Counted from the first letter of the stretch, positions 26,201 to 34,906 are shown. The stretch is DNA of 39,373 bases from an uncultured Thiogranum sp. (GCA_913053655.1 CAJXFW010000006.1:1-39373), one strand, 5' to 3'. Notes: generated by a model not told the origin, from the letters alone. Made by a program: numbers and translations.

Positions 26201-29008
26201 GAGCTACTGGAAGTCTTTATAGAAGAAAGTGCCGATAATCTGGAAACCGGTGGTGCAGCATTGTTGCGCTGGTGTAAATCACGGGAGGATAGCGAAGCGC
26301 TGGCTGAATTGCAGCGCGCCCTGCATACCGTTAAAGGGGGTGCGCGCATAGCTGATATTACCCCGATGGGCGATCTTGCCCACGCAATGGAATCGCTTGT
26401 CACGGTTATTGCCGAGTGTAAGGCCGATACGGCTGACTCTGCGCTGGACGGTGTGCAAGACGCTCAGGATAGTATGGTGGCGATGCTGGAAAGTGTGCGT
26501 AGCCGCCAATCAGTTGAGTCGGCGTACGCTCTCATAAACCGGTTACAGGAACTGAGTGAGCGGATCCCGGTAGCCGACACCGCTGAGGCAGCAGTGGATG
26601 AGACTATTGAAGAGCCGGCGATGGAAGAAATGGTGCCTGCTGTTGCCGCCGAGGCGGTTCATGCAGCAGATGACCCCTATGCTGAAACAGACCAGGAATT
26701 GCTGGAAGTCTTCCTGGAAGAAGCCAGCGATATAATGGAGAACAGCGAGCAGACCCTGCAGAACTGGAAAAATACACCGGATGACAAGTCCTTCATGACT
26801 GAGTTCCAGCGCGAACTGCATACCTTGAAGGGTGGTGCCCGTATGGCGGATATCACCGAAATTGGTGATCTTGCGCACGCTGTTGAGTCTCTTATGGTCA
26901 AGGTTTCAGAGGGTGCGGTGGCCGCCGGCGAGTCAATGTTTATGGTGCTTCACCAGGCGCACGATTGCCTTTCGGGAATGGTCGACCAGGTGCGAAATCG
27001 ACAGTCGCTGGAACAGGCTACGGCGGTTCTTCACGACCTGGAATTGCTGACTGAAGGTAAGGACGTTGTAGCGCAAACCGCAAATCGGAAAAAGGCCGCA
27101 CGGAAATCAACCCGGTCTGTAGCTCTACAGGGTGAGAAAGAGCTGGAAGATCGTCGCACGCACTCTCGAACCAATCACGAACTGGTCCGTGTCAAGGCGA
27201 CGCTGCTTGATAATATGGTTAACTTTGCCGGCGAGGTCAGTATCTACAGGTCTCGTCTGGAGCAACAGGTTGGCGCCTATCGTTTCAACCTGGCTGAACT
27301 GGATCAAACCGTTTCGCGTGTACGTGAACAGTTGCGCAAACTCGATATAGAAACCGAGGCCCAGGTGCTGTTCCGTTACGAATCGGAAGTCGCGGAAGGT
27401 GCCGACGACGAAGAGTTTGACCCGCTGGAAATGGACCGCTATTCGCATATGCAGCAGCTGTCGCGTTCCCTGGCGGAAAGTGTCAACGACCTGGGCAGCT
27501 TGCAGGGCATGCTGGAAAACATTACGCGCGAATCAGAAACCTTGTTGCTGCAACAGTCTCGTGTAAATACCGAACTGCAGGAAGGATTGATGCGCACGCG
27601 CATGGTCCCGTTCCTCAGTCTTGCTGCCCGTATGCGGCGCATTGTCCGCCAGACTGCCAATGAGCTCGGCAGGAAAGCAGAGCTGGAGCTGTCTGGTGCG
27701 GAAGGTGAAATGGACCGCACCGTGGTAGATCGCATTGTCGCCCCGCTGGAGCACATGTTACGCAATGCCATATCTCACGGAATAGAGTCCCCGGAACAAC
27801 GCAAGAAGGCCGGTAAGAAGGCGTGCGGAACCATAAATATTACACTGCAACGTGAATCCTCCGACGTGGTACTGCGTATTTCCGACGACGGTGCCGGTAT
27901 CAAGATGGACGCTATACGCAGCAAGGCTGTTGAGCGCGGTCTGATGAAGGCAGATTCTGATCTGACAGATAACGAGGTACTCCAGTTTATCCTTGAAACG
28001 GGCTTCAGTACTGCAGAAAAAATAACCCAGGTTGCCGGGCGCGGTGTCGGCATGGACGTCGTCAATAGTGAAGTCAAGCAACTGGGTGGTTCGCTGCATA
28101 TCGATTCGGAACCCCTGAAAGGCACAACGTTTACCATAAGGCTCCCCTTTACACTGGCCCTGAACCAGGCGCTGTTGATAGAAGTCGGGGAGGATCCTTA
28201 CGCGATTCCGCTGTCAAGTATCGAAGGTATCGTGCGCATGAAGCGCGAGGATCTGAAGGCCTATTACACGGACCCGGAGGCCCGGTTCTCTTATGGCGGC
28301 TTCGAGTACGAGGTACGCCATCTGGGCAGCGTGCTGGGTACCGGTAGTCCACATCTGGACAGTGGTCCTTCCCGTGCCCCGGTGTTGCTGTCGCGCGTTG
28401 GTGATCATGGTGTTGCATTTCAGGTTGAGAACCTGATGGGGAGTCGCGAGATTGTCGTCAAATCTGTGGGTCCCCAGATCAGCACGGTGCGGGGTGTTTC
28501 AGGCGCCACAATCCTCGGTGACGGCCGGGTAGTCATGATTCTGGACATTACTGCCATGTTACGCAGTGGCGTAGTGGATGTAATGGACCAGGTCGAAGAT
28601 ATGATTCGACAGCCGAAAGCGGTCGAAACCCTGACTGTCATGGTAGTTGATGATTCGATTACCGTACGCAAGGTTACCACCCGCCTGCTGGAACGGAATG
28701 ACATGAACGTGATTACCGCCAAGGATGGAGTTGACGCCGTTGCCAAACTACAGGAACATGTTCCCGACATTATGCTGCTCGATATAGAAATGCCGCGTAT
28801 GGATGGATTCGAACTGGCAACACACGTTCGCAACGAAGCCCGTTTACGCGATATTCCGATCATTATGATTACATCACGAACTGGTGATAAACATCGGCAG
28901 CGAGCGATGCAGATCGGCGTAAACCGCTACCTGGGTAAACCCTTCCAGGAATCCGAGCTGCTGGAGAATATCAAGGGCTTACTTGAGGAACCGGGCGTAG
29001 ATGGATGA
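23294..29008 (+). CDS. chpA: Hybrid chemosensory histidine kinase ChpA (PilL)
   Basis: A 1904-residue CheA-type kinase, shorter than P. aeruginosa ChpA (about 2470 as I recall). Histidine phosphotransfer motifs in order: degenerate HQVYG at H49, HTLKG at H672, HTLHG at H855, HTVKG at H1011 and HTLKG at H1176; residues ~100-600 hold further helical, motif-poor Hpt-like units. Acidic, alanine-rich linkers separate them. Then come the dimerisation helices, the ATPase (N-box HMLRNAISHG from H1487, ISDDGAGI, GRGVGMDVV), a CheW-like domain and a receiver with phospho-acceptor D1830 in LLDIEMPRMDG. It phosphorylates PilG and PilH. AAAGGA before the ATG; it overlaps chpB by 8 bases. The modules at 1011 and 1176 are near duplicates. 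Confidence 0.96.
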   Translation: MNQAIDFSTLTWVKNELDATLKEARQSLEAHVENPQDDAQLGFLTAHLHQVYGTLHMVELYGASLLAEEMEQVARGIAAGTVSQHDDACDVLMRAILQLPDYLDRLIAGYRDIPLVLLPLLNDLRAVRGENLLSENHMFSPDLDAAVPESIITPGTDGNGDIKAQALRHRFQLGLLGWFRGSGTQDALASMSGVLESLQNQSGDAGAARLWWVAAGIVDALRTETLESSIAVKRLMGQVDRQIKSVMDHGESFLTRNMPRDLFKNLLFYAGQAHGAGPRVAEIQSTYKLQDLLPGDEELAAARESMAGQNADLFATVAVAVKEELGRLKDTLDIVLRNGCREINELQPLADSLCSLGDTLGMLSLGAAREAVTSKSADLQRSIDAQEIPADTSLMDVASTLLFVESSVDGMGCGRAVADSGGKVEEQLARSEYNQVMDVVIQEAITDLLRAKEAIIAYIDSDNDTSALSEVPQWFNQVKGGLLLLGESRPAALVGSISRYIEKELVESNKQAPQQELDSLADAVCGLEYYLESRKEHRMYGSSAMSVAEESIDKLGYPALEDESAETVMEVEAAAAAPDTTETDLVESVGEAAENLAEETTLSAPPAEPASHQADDQGEELSVIGKEVDEEILEIFIEEAEEELASINELLPAWISDHDNTEAMSSMRRSWHTLKGSGRLVGALRIGELAWAYENLLNRIIDGVVPVTPELTGLLQSAAEMLPQLVQEVRDGTPVQGSVSDLMSGAAALSSGKSPSATSASDTQRAPEVETLAPEPLTEPDFVPEAITPPVEAAAVADEEHSEVEEVVCNGVMDSMLYEIFNTEARGHLEVIREFLNQAALGDSMISEPLARALHTLHGSAHMAEAGIIADLAGALERWVKALMGAGQPLADDGRDVLTESVDIIDQMLSSLPGAISGPDRYEGLLQQINSLWEAVPVPAMDEIVMRSEAEPAAGMDNEPEDLYASCDDELLEVFIEESADNLETGGAALLRWCKSREDSEALAELQRALHTVKGGARIADITPMGDLAHAMESLVTVIAECKADTADSALDGVQDAQDSMVAMLESVRSRQSVESAYALINRLQELSERIPVADTAEAAVDETIEEPAMEEMVPAVAAEAVHAADDPYAETDQELLEVFLEEASDIMENSEQTLQNWKNTPDDKSFMTEFQRELHTLKGGARMADITEIGDLAHAVESLMVKVSEGAVAAGESMFMVLHQAHDCLSGMVDQVRNRQSLEQATAVLHDLELLTEGKDVVAQTANRKKAARKSTRSVALQGEKELEDRRTHSRTNHELVRVKATLLDNMVNFAGEVSIYRSRLEQQVGAYRFNLAELDQTVSRVREQLRKLDIETEAQVLFRYESEVAEGADDEEFDPLEMDRYSHMQQLSRSLAESVNDLGSLQGMLENITRESETLLLQQSRVNTELQEGLMRTRMVPFLSLAARMRRIVRQTANELGRKAELELSGAEGEMDRTVVDRIVAPLEHMLRNAISHGIESPEQRKKAGKKACGTINITLQRESSDVVLRISDDGAGIKMDAIRSKAVERGLMKADSDLTDNEVLQFILETGFSTAEKITQVAGRGVGMDVVNSEVKQLGGSLHIDSEPLKGTTFTIRLPFTLALNQALLIEVGEDPYAIPLSSIEGIVRMKREDLKAYYTDPEARFSYGGFEYEVRHLGSVLGTGSPHLDSGPSRAPVLLSRVGDHGVAFQVENLMGSREIVVKSVGPQISTVRGVSGATILGDGRVVMILDITAMLRSGVVDVMDQVEDMIRQPKAVETLTVMVVDDSITVRKVTTRLLERNDMNVITAKDGVDAVAKLQEHVPDIMLLDIEMPRMDGFELATHVRNEARLRDIPIIMITSRTGDKHRQRAMQIGVNRYLGKPFQESELLENIKGLLEEPGVDG

Positions 29009-29981
29009 GGCTTCACAGACTGCATTACGAGTTGCGTTACTGGCAGAGAAATGCGAACGCGAAAAGTTTCGTGCCTTGCTGGAAAGTGAAGGTATGGAAG
29101 TTGTGCTTGACGACAGCTTCGAGCTGCCGCTCCCCGGTATCCTGAACGGCGCAGAGGTCCTGCTGGTCGATATGAGCGGCCGATCGGATCGCTTCCAGGT
29201 ACAGGACGTCCTGGATCAGTCACCGGTTCCGGTGTTGCTTAATCAGGGCGGTATTGGTAGCAGCGCGATCTGGCATCGCAGGTTGGTGGGCAAGCTGCAG
29301 ACATTGGCCGACCGGTCGGTGCCGGAAGCGGGCAGAAACGTGTATCACAGTCGGCCGGATTTGCGTGTGGTGCCTGGTCAGGGTAGCAAAAGTGATGAGG
29401 CTCCGTGGCTGATTGTGCTGGGCGCATCGATGGGCGGACCCGGCGCGGTAGCCCGGTTTTTGCAGGCGCTGCCTGGTGATTTGCCGGTTGTTTTGTTGCT
29501 GGTGCAGCATATTTCCGCGTTGCATCAGGATCTGCTTGTGGAGCAGCTGGATCGGTGCAGTGACTGGCCGGTGGCTCTGCTGGGCGAAGAACAGACCTTT
29601 GCAGCAGGGCAGGTGTGGATGGTGTCCTCCGAGAGCCGTATCGAAATGGACGCAGACGGTGTGGTGCGTCACAGCGGAAAGTCGTGGAATTCTGCGCACC
29701 GGCCGAATATCGATGCAGTTCTGACGAGTGCAGCAGAAACGTTCGGTACACGCTGCGGAGCGATTATATTCAGTGGTCTTGGTCAGGATGGCAGCCTTGG
29801 CTGTGCGACCATTGCAGAACATGGCGGGTTTGTGTGGACACAGAACTCTGAGAGCTGTGCGATAGCGAGTATGCCGGAAGCTGTCCGGCGCTCCTGCAAT
29901 GTAGATTTTAGCGGGACCCCCGAACAACTGGCGCAGGTACTGGTGACGCGCTGTCAATCGGCGTCCGCGAGCATTAACTAG
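29001..29981 (+). CDS. chpB: CheB-like methylesterase ChpB
   Basis: A 326-residue protein that removes methyl groups from PilJ. The C-terminal esterase has the full triad: S143 in GASMGGPG, H170 in VQHIS and D263 in GLGQDGS. The N-terminal ~115 residues have receiver-like size but lack the usual acidic pair and phospho-aspartate motif (VALLAEKCEREKFRAL, then EVLLVDMSGRSD), so activation by phosphorylation is doubtful. The ATG at 29001 lies within the chpA end (8-base overlap). Confidence 0.92.
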   Translation: MDEASQTALRVALLAEKCEREKFRALLESEGMEVVLDDSFELPLPGILNGAEVLLVDMSGRSDRFQVQDVLDQSPVPVLLNQGGIGSSAIWHRRLVGKLQTLADRSVPEAGRNVYHSRPDLRVVPGQGSKSDEAPWLIVLGASMGGPGAVARFLQALPGDLPVVLLLVQHISALHQDLLVEQLDRCSDWPVALLGEEQTFAAGQVWMVSSESRIEMDADGVVRHSGKSWNSAHRPNIDAVLTSAAETFGTRCGAIIFSGLGQDGSLGCATIAEHGGFVWTQNSESCAIASMPEAVRRSCNVDFSGTPEQLAQVLVTRCQSASASIN

Positions 29982-30007
29982 ATGACAGGTACAGGGAGTG
30001 GTAAATA

Positions 30008-30484
30008 ATGAACGCTGTAGTTGAGTCTGTAAGAACGCTGTGGGTCCCTCTGGAAGAGGTGAACCTGCTGGTGCCCAATGTCGCTATTGCTGAAGTCATC
30101 AATTACCAGCCGCTGGATCTCATCCATGACGGACCCGACTGGTTGCTGGGGTGCTTGCGCTGGCGCGAGCAGGAACTGCCGGTAATTTCGGTGGAGCGAC
30201 TATGCGGATTCAACCTGCCTCAGGGTGAACGCGGCTCGCGTATTTCGGTGATCAATTCAACGATTCCCGGTTCAGACCTGTCGTTTTATGCCATTGTCAC
30301 AGCGGGTATCCCGCGCCTGTTCAGTGCAGATGACGATGCCCTGGGCGGTTCCATGCTGGGGGAGAGGGAGCTGCCGGACACCGTTGTGGACTGTGTGAAA
30401 ATCGGTAATGAAGAAGCATTGCTTCCTGATCTCGAGAAGATTCAGGTGATGGTCGGGAAAGCCTGGGCAGCTGTCAGAAAATAA
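30008..30484 (+). CDS. chpC: CheW-like protein ChpC
   Basis: A 158-residue CheW-domain protein, the last gene of the Pil-Chp operon. It starts LWVPLEEVNLLVPNVAIAEVI and continues LLGCLRWREQELPVISVERLCG, both CheW strands. In P. aeruginosa ChpC couples other inputs to ChpA. GGGAG sits about 10 bases before the ATG. It ends 9 bases from the convergent rsmE, with no terminator visible between. Confidence 0.9.
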   Translation: MNAVVESVRTLWVPLEEVNLLVPNVAIAEVINYQPLDLIHDGPDWLLGCLRWREQELPVISVERLCGFNLPQGERGSRISVINSTIPGSDLSFYAIVTAGIPRLFSADDDALGGSMLGERELPDTVVDCVKIGNEEALLPDLEKIQVMVGKAWAAVRK

Positions 30485-30493
30485 ACACGCCGA

Positions 30494-31225
30494 CTAGTTC
30501 GCCAGGTCACCCCATAACGTTTGCAGTGCGCTTATAGCCGCAAGTGCCGCTGTTTCCGTGCGTAACACCCTTGGGCCCAGCCGCACGCGCTGAAAACCCG
30601 CAGATACTGCGAATTCAGTTTCGTCAGCGTCCAGACCTCCCTCCGGTCCTATCAGGATATGAATCCGGTTCGCCGGCGCCAGCGCACCCAGATTGATATC
30701 AGCCCCTGGATCAAGCACCAGCTGGAGTGGCGCCTGCGTTTCCGTACACCAGTCAGATAACGGGCAGGCATTTCCCAGTTCGGGCAGGACGGAGCGGCCT
30801 GATTGCTCACACGCAGATCGTATAACTCCCTGCCAGTGTGCCATACGTTTCTCCAGCCGTTTTCCGTGCAGGTGGACCTGTGACCGATTGGTCCAGACTG
30901 GTGTTATGGTATTGACACCGAGCTCGACTGATTTTTGCAGTACAAAGTCCATGCGCTCACCACGAGAGATTCCCTGTCCCAGGGTAATATCCAGGCTCGA
31001 TTCTCTGGACGTTTGTTCAGCGCGCTGAATGGCTGCGTTTACCAGAGTTTCCCCGACCGTATCCAGAATGGCGTGATAATCGCAGCCGTCGCCGTTGAAC
31101 AGAATAAGCGGGGCGCCGTTCTTCAGGCGCAATACGCGGTAAAGGTAGTGACTTGTTTCTTCGTCCAGTTCGACAGTTTTCCTGTCAGCGAGTTGTTGTC
31201 CGGTATAAAAGCGCGAAATGCGCAT
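30494..31225 (-). CDS. rsmE: 16S rRNA (uracil1498-N3)-methyltransferase RsmE
   Basis: A 243-residue SPOUT methyltransferase. The N-terminal PUA-like part (MRISRFYTG, YLYRVLRLKNGAPLILFNGDG) leads to the knotted domain with the signature LIGPEGGLDADE and LRLGPRVLRTETAALAA-type loop (RLGPRVLRTETAA). It uses SAM and so belongs with the methyl-cycle genes on this strand: metF lies 25 bases upstream. Normal length. Confidence 0.96.
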   Translation of the reverse strand: MRISRFYTGQQLADRKTVELDEETSHYLYRVLRLKNGAPLILFNGDGCDYHAILDTVGETLVNAAIQRAEQTSRESSLDITLGQGISRGERMDFVLQKSVELGVNTITPVWTNRSQVHLHGKRLEKRMAHWQGVIRSACEQSGRSVLPELGNACPLSDWCTETQAPLQLVLDPGADINLGALAPANRIHILIGPEGGLDADETEFAVSAGFQRVRLGPRVLRTETAALAAISALQTLWGDLAN

Positions 31226-31250
31226 CAGCAGCGGGGCAGGTGTGCAGGAC

Positions 31251-32099
31251 TCATAGCCCCAGCTTGTTCCAGATGGCTGTGGTTGGACCGGCCTGGTTCA
31301 TGGTATAGAAATGCAGGCCGGGTGCCCCGGCATCCAGCAGTGCCTGACACATTTGCGTGATAATTTCTTCACCGAAGGCCCGGATGGATGCCTTGTCATC
31401 GCCATAGGTCTCCAGCCGCTTGCGGATCCAGCGCGGGATTTCAGCACCGCACATGTCGGAAAACCGTGCCAGCTGGGTATAGTTTGTGATCGGCATGATG
31501 CCGGGCACTATGGGCAGGTCAATAGCACGCTTTTCACACAGATCAACAAAATTGTAGTAGGCATAGGGATTATAGAAATACTGCGTGATAGCGCTGTCGG
31601 CACCGGCCTCGATCTTGCGTTTGAAATTATCCAGATCAGCGTCGGCGTTGCTCGCCTGGGGGTGGAATTCAGGGTAGGCGGCGACTTCAATATGGAAGTG
31701 ATCACCGGTTTCGGCACGAATGAATTCCACCAGTTCGCTGGCATAGCGGAATTCCCCCGGTTGCCCCATGCCTGATGGCAGGTCACCGCGCAAAGCTACT
31801 ATGTGGTGAATACTGTGCTGTTTGTACAGGTTCAGAATGTCACGAATACTGTCTTTTGTGGAACCCACGCAGGACAGGTGTGGTGACGCCTCAATGCCCG
31901 AGTCACTCTGAATTTCACAAACCGTTTCGAAAGTGCGCTCCCGGGTAGAGCCTCCGGCGCCAAAAGTGACCGAAAAGAAACGCGGCTTGAGTTTCGCCAG
32001 CTCGTCGCGGGTGTTGCGAAGTTTGGCCACACCCTGTTCTGTTTTAGGCGGGAAAAACTCAAAGCTGTAAACGCGTGGGTGTTCTTTTTGTGATTCCAT
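31251..32099 (-). CDS. metF: 5,10-methylenetetrahydrofolate reductase
   Basis: A 282-residue FAD-dependent TIM-barrel enzyme that makes 5-methyltetrahydrofolate for methionine synthesis. Motifs: YSFEFFPPKTEQGVAKL at the start, VTFGAGGSTRERT, HIVALRGDLP and AITQYFYNPYAY. Length is as in E. coli MetF. It lies 50 bases after ahcY, and that gap contains only a REP half-site. With metK and ahcY it completes part of the activated methyl cycle. Confidence 0.97.
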   Translation of the reverse strand: MESQKEHPRVYSFEFFPPKTEQGVAKLRNTRDELAKLKPRFFSVTFGAGGSTRERTFETVCEIQSDSGIEASPHLSCVGSTKDSIRDILNLYKQHSIHHIVALRGDLPSGMGQPGEFRYASELVEFIRAETGDHFHIEVAAYPEFHPQASNADADLDNFKRKIEAGADSAITQYFYNPYAYYNFVDLCEKRAIDLPIVPGIMPITNYTQLARFSDMCGAEIPRWIRKRLETYGDDKASIRAFGEEIITQMCQALLDAGAPGLHFYTMNQAGPTTAIWNKLGL

Positions 32100-32132
32100 G
32101 AGGCTCTATTCCCCGCCGCTTAAAGCGAAAAT

Positions 32133-32145
32133 TGTAGGAGCGGGC
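32133..32145 (+). repeat. REP half-site TGTAGGAGCGGGC
   Basis: Thirteen bases equal to the conserved head of the REP-like elements at 793 and 37270 (minus strand), between ahcY and metF. The palindromic second half is missing, so it is a remnant or a chance match. Confidence 0.45.
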
Positions 32146-32149
32146 AGTA

Positions 32150-33568
32150 TCAGTAACGATAATGATTCGGTTTGTATGGGCCTTCCGTCGGAATGCCAAG
32201 ATACGCTGCCTGTTCCGGCGTCAATTCAGTTAGTTGTGCGCCGATCTTCTGCAAGTGCAGGCGTGCAACTTTTTCGTCCAGCTGTTTCGGCAGCACGAAG
32301 ACTTCATTTTTGTAGCTCTCGCCGTTGCTGAACAGCTCCATCTGTGCCATCACCTGGTTGGTGAAGGACGCCGACATCACAAAGCTCGGGTGACCGGTCG
32401 CACAGCCCAGGTTAACCAGACGACCCTTGGCCAGAATGATGATCTTCTTGCCGTCCGGGAAGATCACATGATCCACCTGTGGTTTGATTTCTTCCCACTG
32501 GTATTTTTCCAGCGAGGCGATATCGATTTCCGAATCGAAATGGCCGATGTTGCAGACAATAGCTTCGTTCTTCATTGCCGCCATGTGGTCATGGGTAATT
32601 ACACTCATGTTGCCAGTAGTGGTGACAAAGATATCACCGACACTGGCAGCTTCGTCCATGGTGACCACGCGATAACCTTCCATTGCTGCCTGCAAAGCAC
32701 AGATCGGATCGATTTCGGTGACCAGCACGGAGGCACCCATGCCACGATAGGCCTGGGCGCAACCTTTGCCTACGTCGCCGTAGCCCAGTACCACGCAGAT
32801 CTTGCCGGCAATCATCACATCGGTGGCGCGTTTGATGCCGTCAAGCAGCGATTCGCGACAACCGTACAGGTTGTCAAACTTGGACTTGGTAACCGAGTCG
32901 TTAACGTTCATGGCAGGGAACAACAGGTCACCGGCTTCCTGCATCTGGTACAGGCGGTGTACACCGGTAGTGGTTTCTTCGGTGACGCCCTTGATGCTGT
33001 CGGCCATTTTCTGCCACATACCCGGATTGTTTTCCAGGTTGCTACGCAGCACGTTGAGAATGGCTTTCCATTCTTCGTTATCGTCGTCCTTTGTAGCCGG
33101 CACGGCGCCGGCCTTTTCGAACTCGACACCCTTGTGGATCAGCAGGGTGGCGTCGCCGCCGTCGTCGAGAATCATGTTGGGCATCTGCCCGTCCGGCCAG
33201 GCCAGGGCCTGCTCGGTGCACCACCAGTATTCCTCAATGGACTCGCCCTTCCAGGCGAACACCGGCACTCCCGTCACGGCGATCGCGGCTGCAGCCTGAT
33301 CCTGGGTGGAGTAAATGTTGCACGAGGCCCAGCGTACGTCGGCACCCAGATCAACCAGCGTTTCAATCAGCACGGCGGTCTGGATAGTCATGTGCAGACT
33401 GCCGGTGATGCGCGCGCCCTTGAGCGGCTTCTGCGCACCAAATTCCTCGCGCAGTGCCATCAGGCCGGGCATTTCGATTTCCGCAATACTGATTTCCTTG
33501 CGGCCCCAGTCGGCCAGCGAAATATCGGCGACTTTGTATTCGTTACTGGAGTTGAGAACAGCGTTCAT
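32150..33568 (-). CDS. ahcY: S-adenosylhomocysteine hydrolase
   Basis: A 472-residue NAD+-dependent enzyme that splits SAH into adenosine and homocysteine. Seen: substrate-domain [29 protein letters not shown], the Rossmann motif [24 protein letters not shown] and the C-terminal KPNHYRY that closes the neighbouring active site. It has the ~40-residue insertion in the catalytic domain (around [20 protein letters not shown]) found in proteobacterial long forms. AAGGGAG precedes the ATG by 7 bases. A SAH riboswitch and strong promoter lie upstream. Confidence 0.98.
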   Translation of the reverse strand: MNAVLNSSNEYKVADISLADWGRKEISIAEIEMPGLMALREEFGAQKPLKGARITGSLHMTIQTAVLIETLVDLGADVRWASCNIYSTQDQAAAAIAVTGVPVFAWKGESIEEYWWCTEQALAWPDGQMPNMILDDGGDATLLIHKGVEFEKAGAVPATKDDDNEEWKAILNVLRSNLENNPGMWQKMADSIKGVTEETTTGVHRLYQMQEAGDLLFPAMNVNDSVTKSKFDNLYGCRESLLDGIKRATDVMIAGKICVVLGYGDVGKGCAQAYRGMGASVLVTEIDPICALQAAMEGYRVVTMDEAASVGDIFVTTTGNMSVITHDHMAAMKNEAIVCNIGHFDSEIDIASLEKYQWEEIKPQVDHVIFPDGKKIIILAKGRLVNLGCATGHPSFVMSASFTNQVMAQMELFSNGESYKNEVFVLPKQLDEKVARLHLQKIGAQLTELTPEQAAYLGIPTEGPYKPNHYRY

Positions 33569-33578
33569 AGTGCATCTC

Positions 33579-33597
33579 CCTTAAAGGTCACTTAAGG
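33579..33597 (-). promoter_or_regulatory. Hairpin covering part of the ahcY ribosome site
   Basis: CCTTAA (33597-33592) can pair with TTAAGG (33584-33579), whose last bases are part of the AAGGGAG ribosome site. It directly follows the 3' strand of the riboswitch pseudoknot, so it may be the expression platform that ligand binding opens. Inference from pairing only. Confidence 0.4.
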
Positions 33598-33598
33598 T

Positions 33599-33670
33599 CG
33601 AGCGCAGTTGTTTTGAGATGCTGGTTTCTCCGAGCCTGGCGGGCATCGCCCGCTGCAGCGCCCCTCAGGG
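33599..33670 (-). promoter_or_regulatory. SAH riboswitch of ahcY
   Basis: The element has the SAH riboswitch layout: P1 CTGAG (33668-33664) with CTCGG (33634-33630), conserved GGGCGCTGCA, P2 GCGGGC (33653-33648) with GCCCGC (33644-33639), the conserved CCAGGCTCGG, then the pseudoknot strand GCGCTC (33605-33600) pairing with GGGCGC (33663-33658). It binds S-adenosylhomocysteine and raises ahcY expression in known cases (Rfam SAH_riboswitch). Position directly before ahcY agrees. Confidence 0.94.
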
Positions 33671-33695
33671 AACACAGCTGAATTTAAGGCCTGCG

Positions 33696-33723
33696 ATTAT
33701 AGGGTAGCGGGGACAGATTTCAA
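33696..33723 (-). promoter_or_regulatory. Sigma-70 promoter of ahcY
   Basis: TTGAAA (33723-33718), a 16-bp spacer and a perfect TATAAT (33701-33696). Transcription would start about 33689, just before the riboswitch. The -35 box is the exact centre of a perfect palindrome, so a palindrome-binding protein would control it. Confidence 0.75.
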
Positions 33724-33733
33724 ATCTGTCCCC
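33709..33733. repeat. Perfect 25-bp palindrome GGGGACAGATTT-C-AAATCTGTCCCC
   Basis: Twelve-base perfect arms around one base, 7 bases after the metK stop. Such GGGACAGATTT palindromes occur as dispersed repeats in several gammaproteobacteria (recalled), so it is probably a REP-like unit. It could also stall transcripts leaving metK, though no T-run follows. It supplies the ahcY -35 box. Confidence 0.65.
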
Positions 33734-33739
33734 TGTGTC

Positions 33740-34906
33740 CTAGGCCCCGGCATCCGCCCGCAGGGCTTCGGCCTTGTCGGTATGCTCCCAGGTGAAGCCT
33801 TCGTCCTCACGGCCAAAGTGACCGTAGGCTGCCGTTTTCCGGTACTTGATCTTGTCGGTGTTGAGCAGATCGAGCATGGTGAGAATACCATACGGGCGCA
33901 GGTCAAAATGTTCGCGCACCAGCCCGGTAATGCGTTCATCGCTGATCTTGCCGGTACCGAAAGTCTCGACCATGATCGAGGTCGGATCCGCCACGCCGAT
34001 GGCGTAAGAGATCTGGATCTCGCAGCGTTCCGCCAGCCCGGCGGCAACGATGTTCTTGGCAACGTAACGTCCGGCGTAGGCTGCGGAGCGATCCACTTTG
34101 GACGGATCTTTGCCGGAGAAGGCACCCCCACCGTGACGTGCGGCGCCGCCGTAAGTGTCGACAATGATCTTGCGTCCGGTCAGCCCGGCGTCACCCATCG
34201 GGCCACCGATCACAAAGGCACCGGTGGGATTGATGTGATATTGCGTATCAGCCGTCAGCCATTCACTCGGCAGCACCGGCTTGATGACGTTTTCCATGAT
34301 CGCCTCTTCCAGTTCCTTGTGGTTGATGTCCGGCGCGTGCTGGGTGGACAGCACCACGGCATCGATCGCCACCGGTTTGTTGTCCTGGTAGCGGAAAGTG
34401 ACCTGGCTCTTGGCATCCGGCCGCAGCCAGGCGAGTACACCCGTGCTGCGCATCTCGGACTGGCGGTGTACCAGCCGGTGTGCGTAGGTGATCGGCGCGG
34501 GCATCAGCACGTCGGTTTCGTTGGTGGCGTAGCCAAACATCAGGCCCTGATCGCCGGCGCCCTGATCCTCGGGTCTGGCGCGATCCACACCCTGATTTAT
34601 ATCAGGTGACTGTATGCCAATAGCCGTCATGACCGCGCAGGTTTCGTAGTCAAAGCCCATTTCGGAACTGGTGTAACCGATACCCTTGATAGTATCGCGC
34701 ATGACCTGTTCGTAATCGGGTTTGGCCGTGGTGGTGATTTCGCCGGCGATCATGACCATACCGGTCTTGAACAGGGTTTCGCAGGCCACGCGGGCGTGCG
34801 GGTCTTCGATCAGGATGGCGTCGAGTATGGCATCTGACACCTGGTCAGACATCTTGTCCGGGTGGCCTTCAGACACTGACTCTGATGTAAAAAGATGTCC
34901 ACTCAT
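33740..34906 (-). CDS. metK: S-adenosylmethionine synthetase
   Basis: A 388-residue enzyme making SAM from methionine and ATP. Motifs: [13 protein letters not shown] (H15, K18), the [12 protein letters not shown] hexapeptide region and [19 protein letters not shown]. Start: ATG at 34906, with AGGAGT 8 bases before it; the seven codons upstream overlap the leader. The gene has its own strong promoter and a leader of about 127 bases with an intrinsic terminator. It opens the metK-ahcY-metF-rsmE series; ahcY has a separate promoter. Confidence 0.98.
   Translation of the reverse strand: MSGHLFTSESVSEGHPDKMSDQVSDAILDAILIEDPHARVACETLFKTGMVMIAGEITTTAKPDYEQVMRDTIKGIGYTSSEMGFDYETCAVMTAIGIQSPDINQGVDRARPEDQGAGDQGLMFGYATNETDVLMPAPITYAHRLVHRQSEMRSTGVLAWLRPDAKSQVTFRYQDNKPVAIDAVVLSTQHAPDINHKELEEAIMENVIKPVLPSEWLTADTQYHINPTGAFVIGGPMGDAGLTGRKIIVDTYGGAARHGGGAFSGKDPSKVDRSAAYAGRYVAKNIVAAGLAERCEIQISYAIGVADPTSIMVETFGTGKISDERITGLVREHFDLRPYGILTMLDLLNTDKIKYRKTAAYGHFGREDEGFTWEHTDKAEALRADAGA

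Noticed and set aside
32234-33595. Plus-strand open frame of 453 codons opposite ahcY
   Set aside because: It mirrors the ahcY coding frame, is histidine/valine-rich without domain character, and has no ribosome site. AhcY is unmistakable on the other strand.
33782-34609. Plus-strand open frame of 275 codons opposite metK
   Set aside because: Antisense shadow of a highly conserved gene with strong codon bias; no family features.
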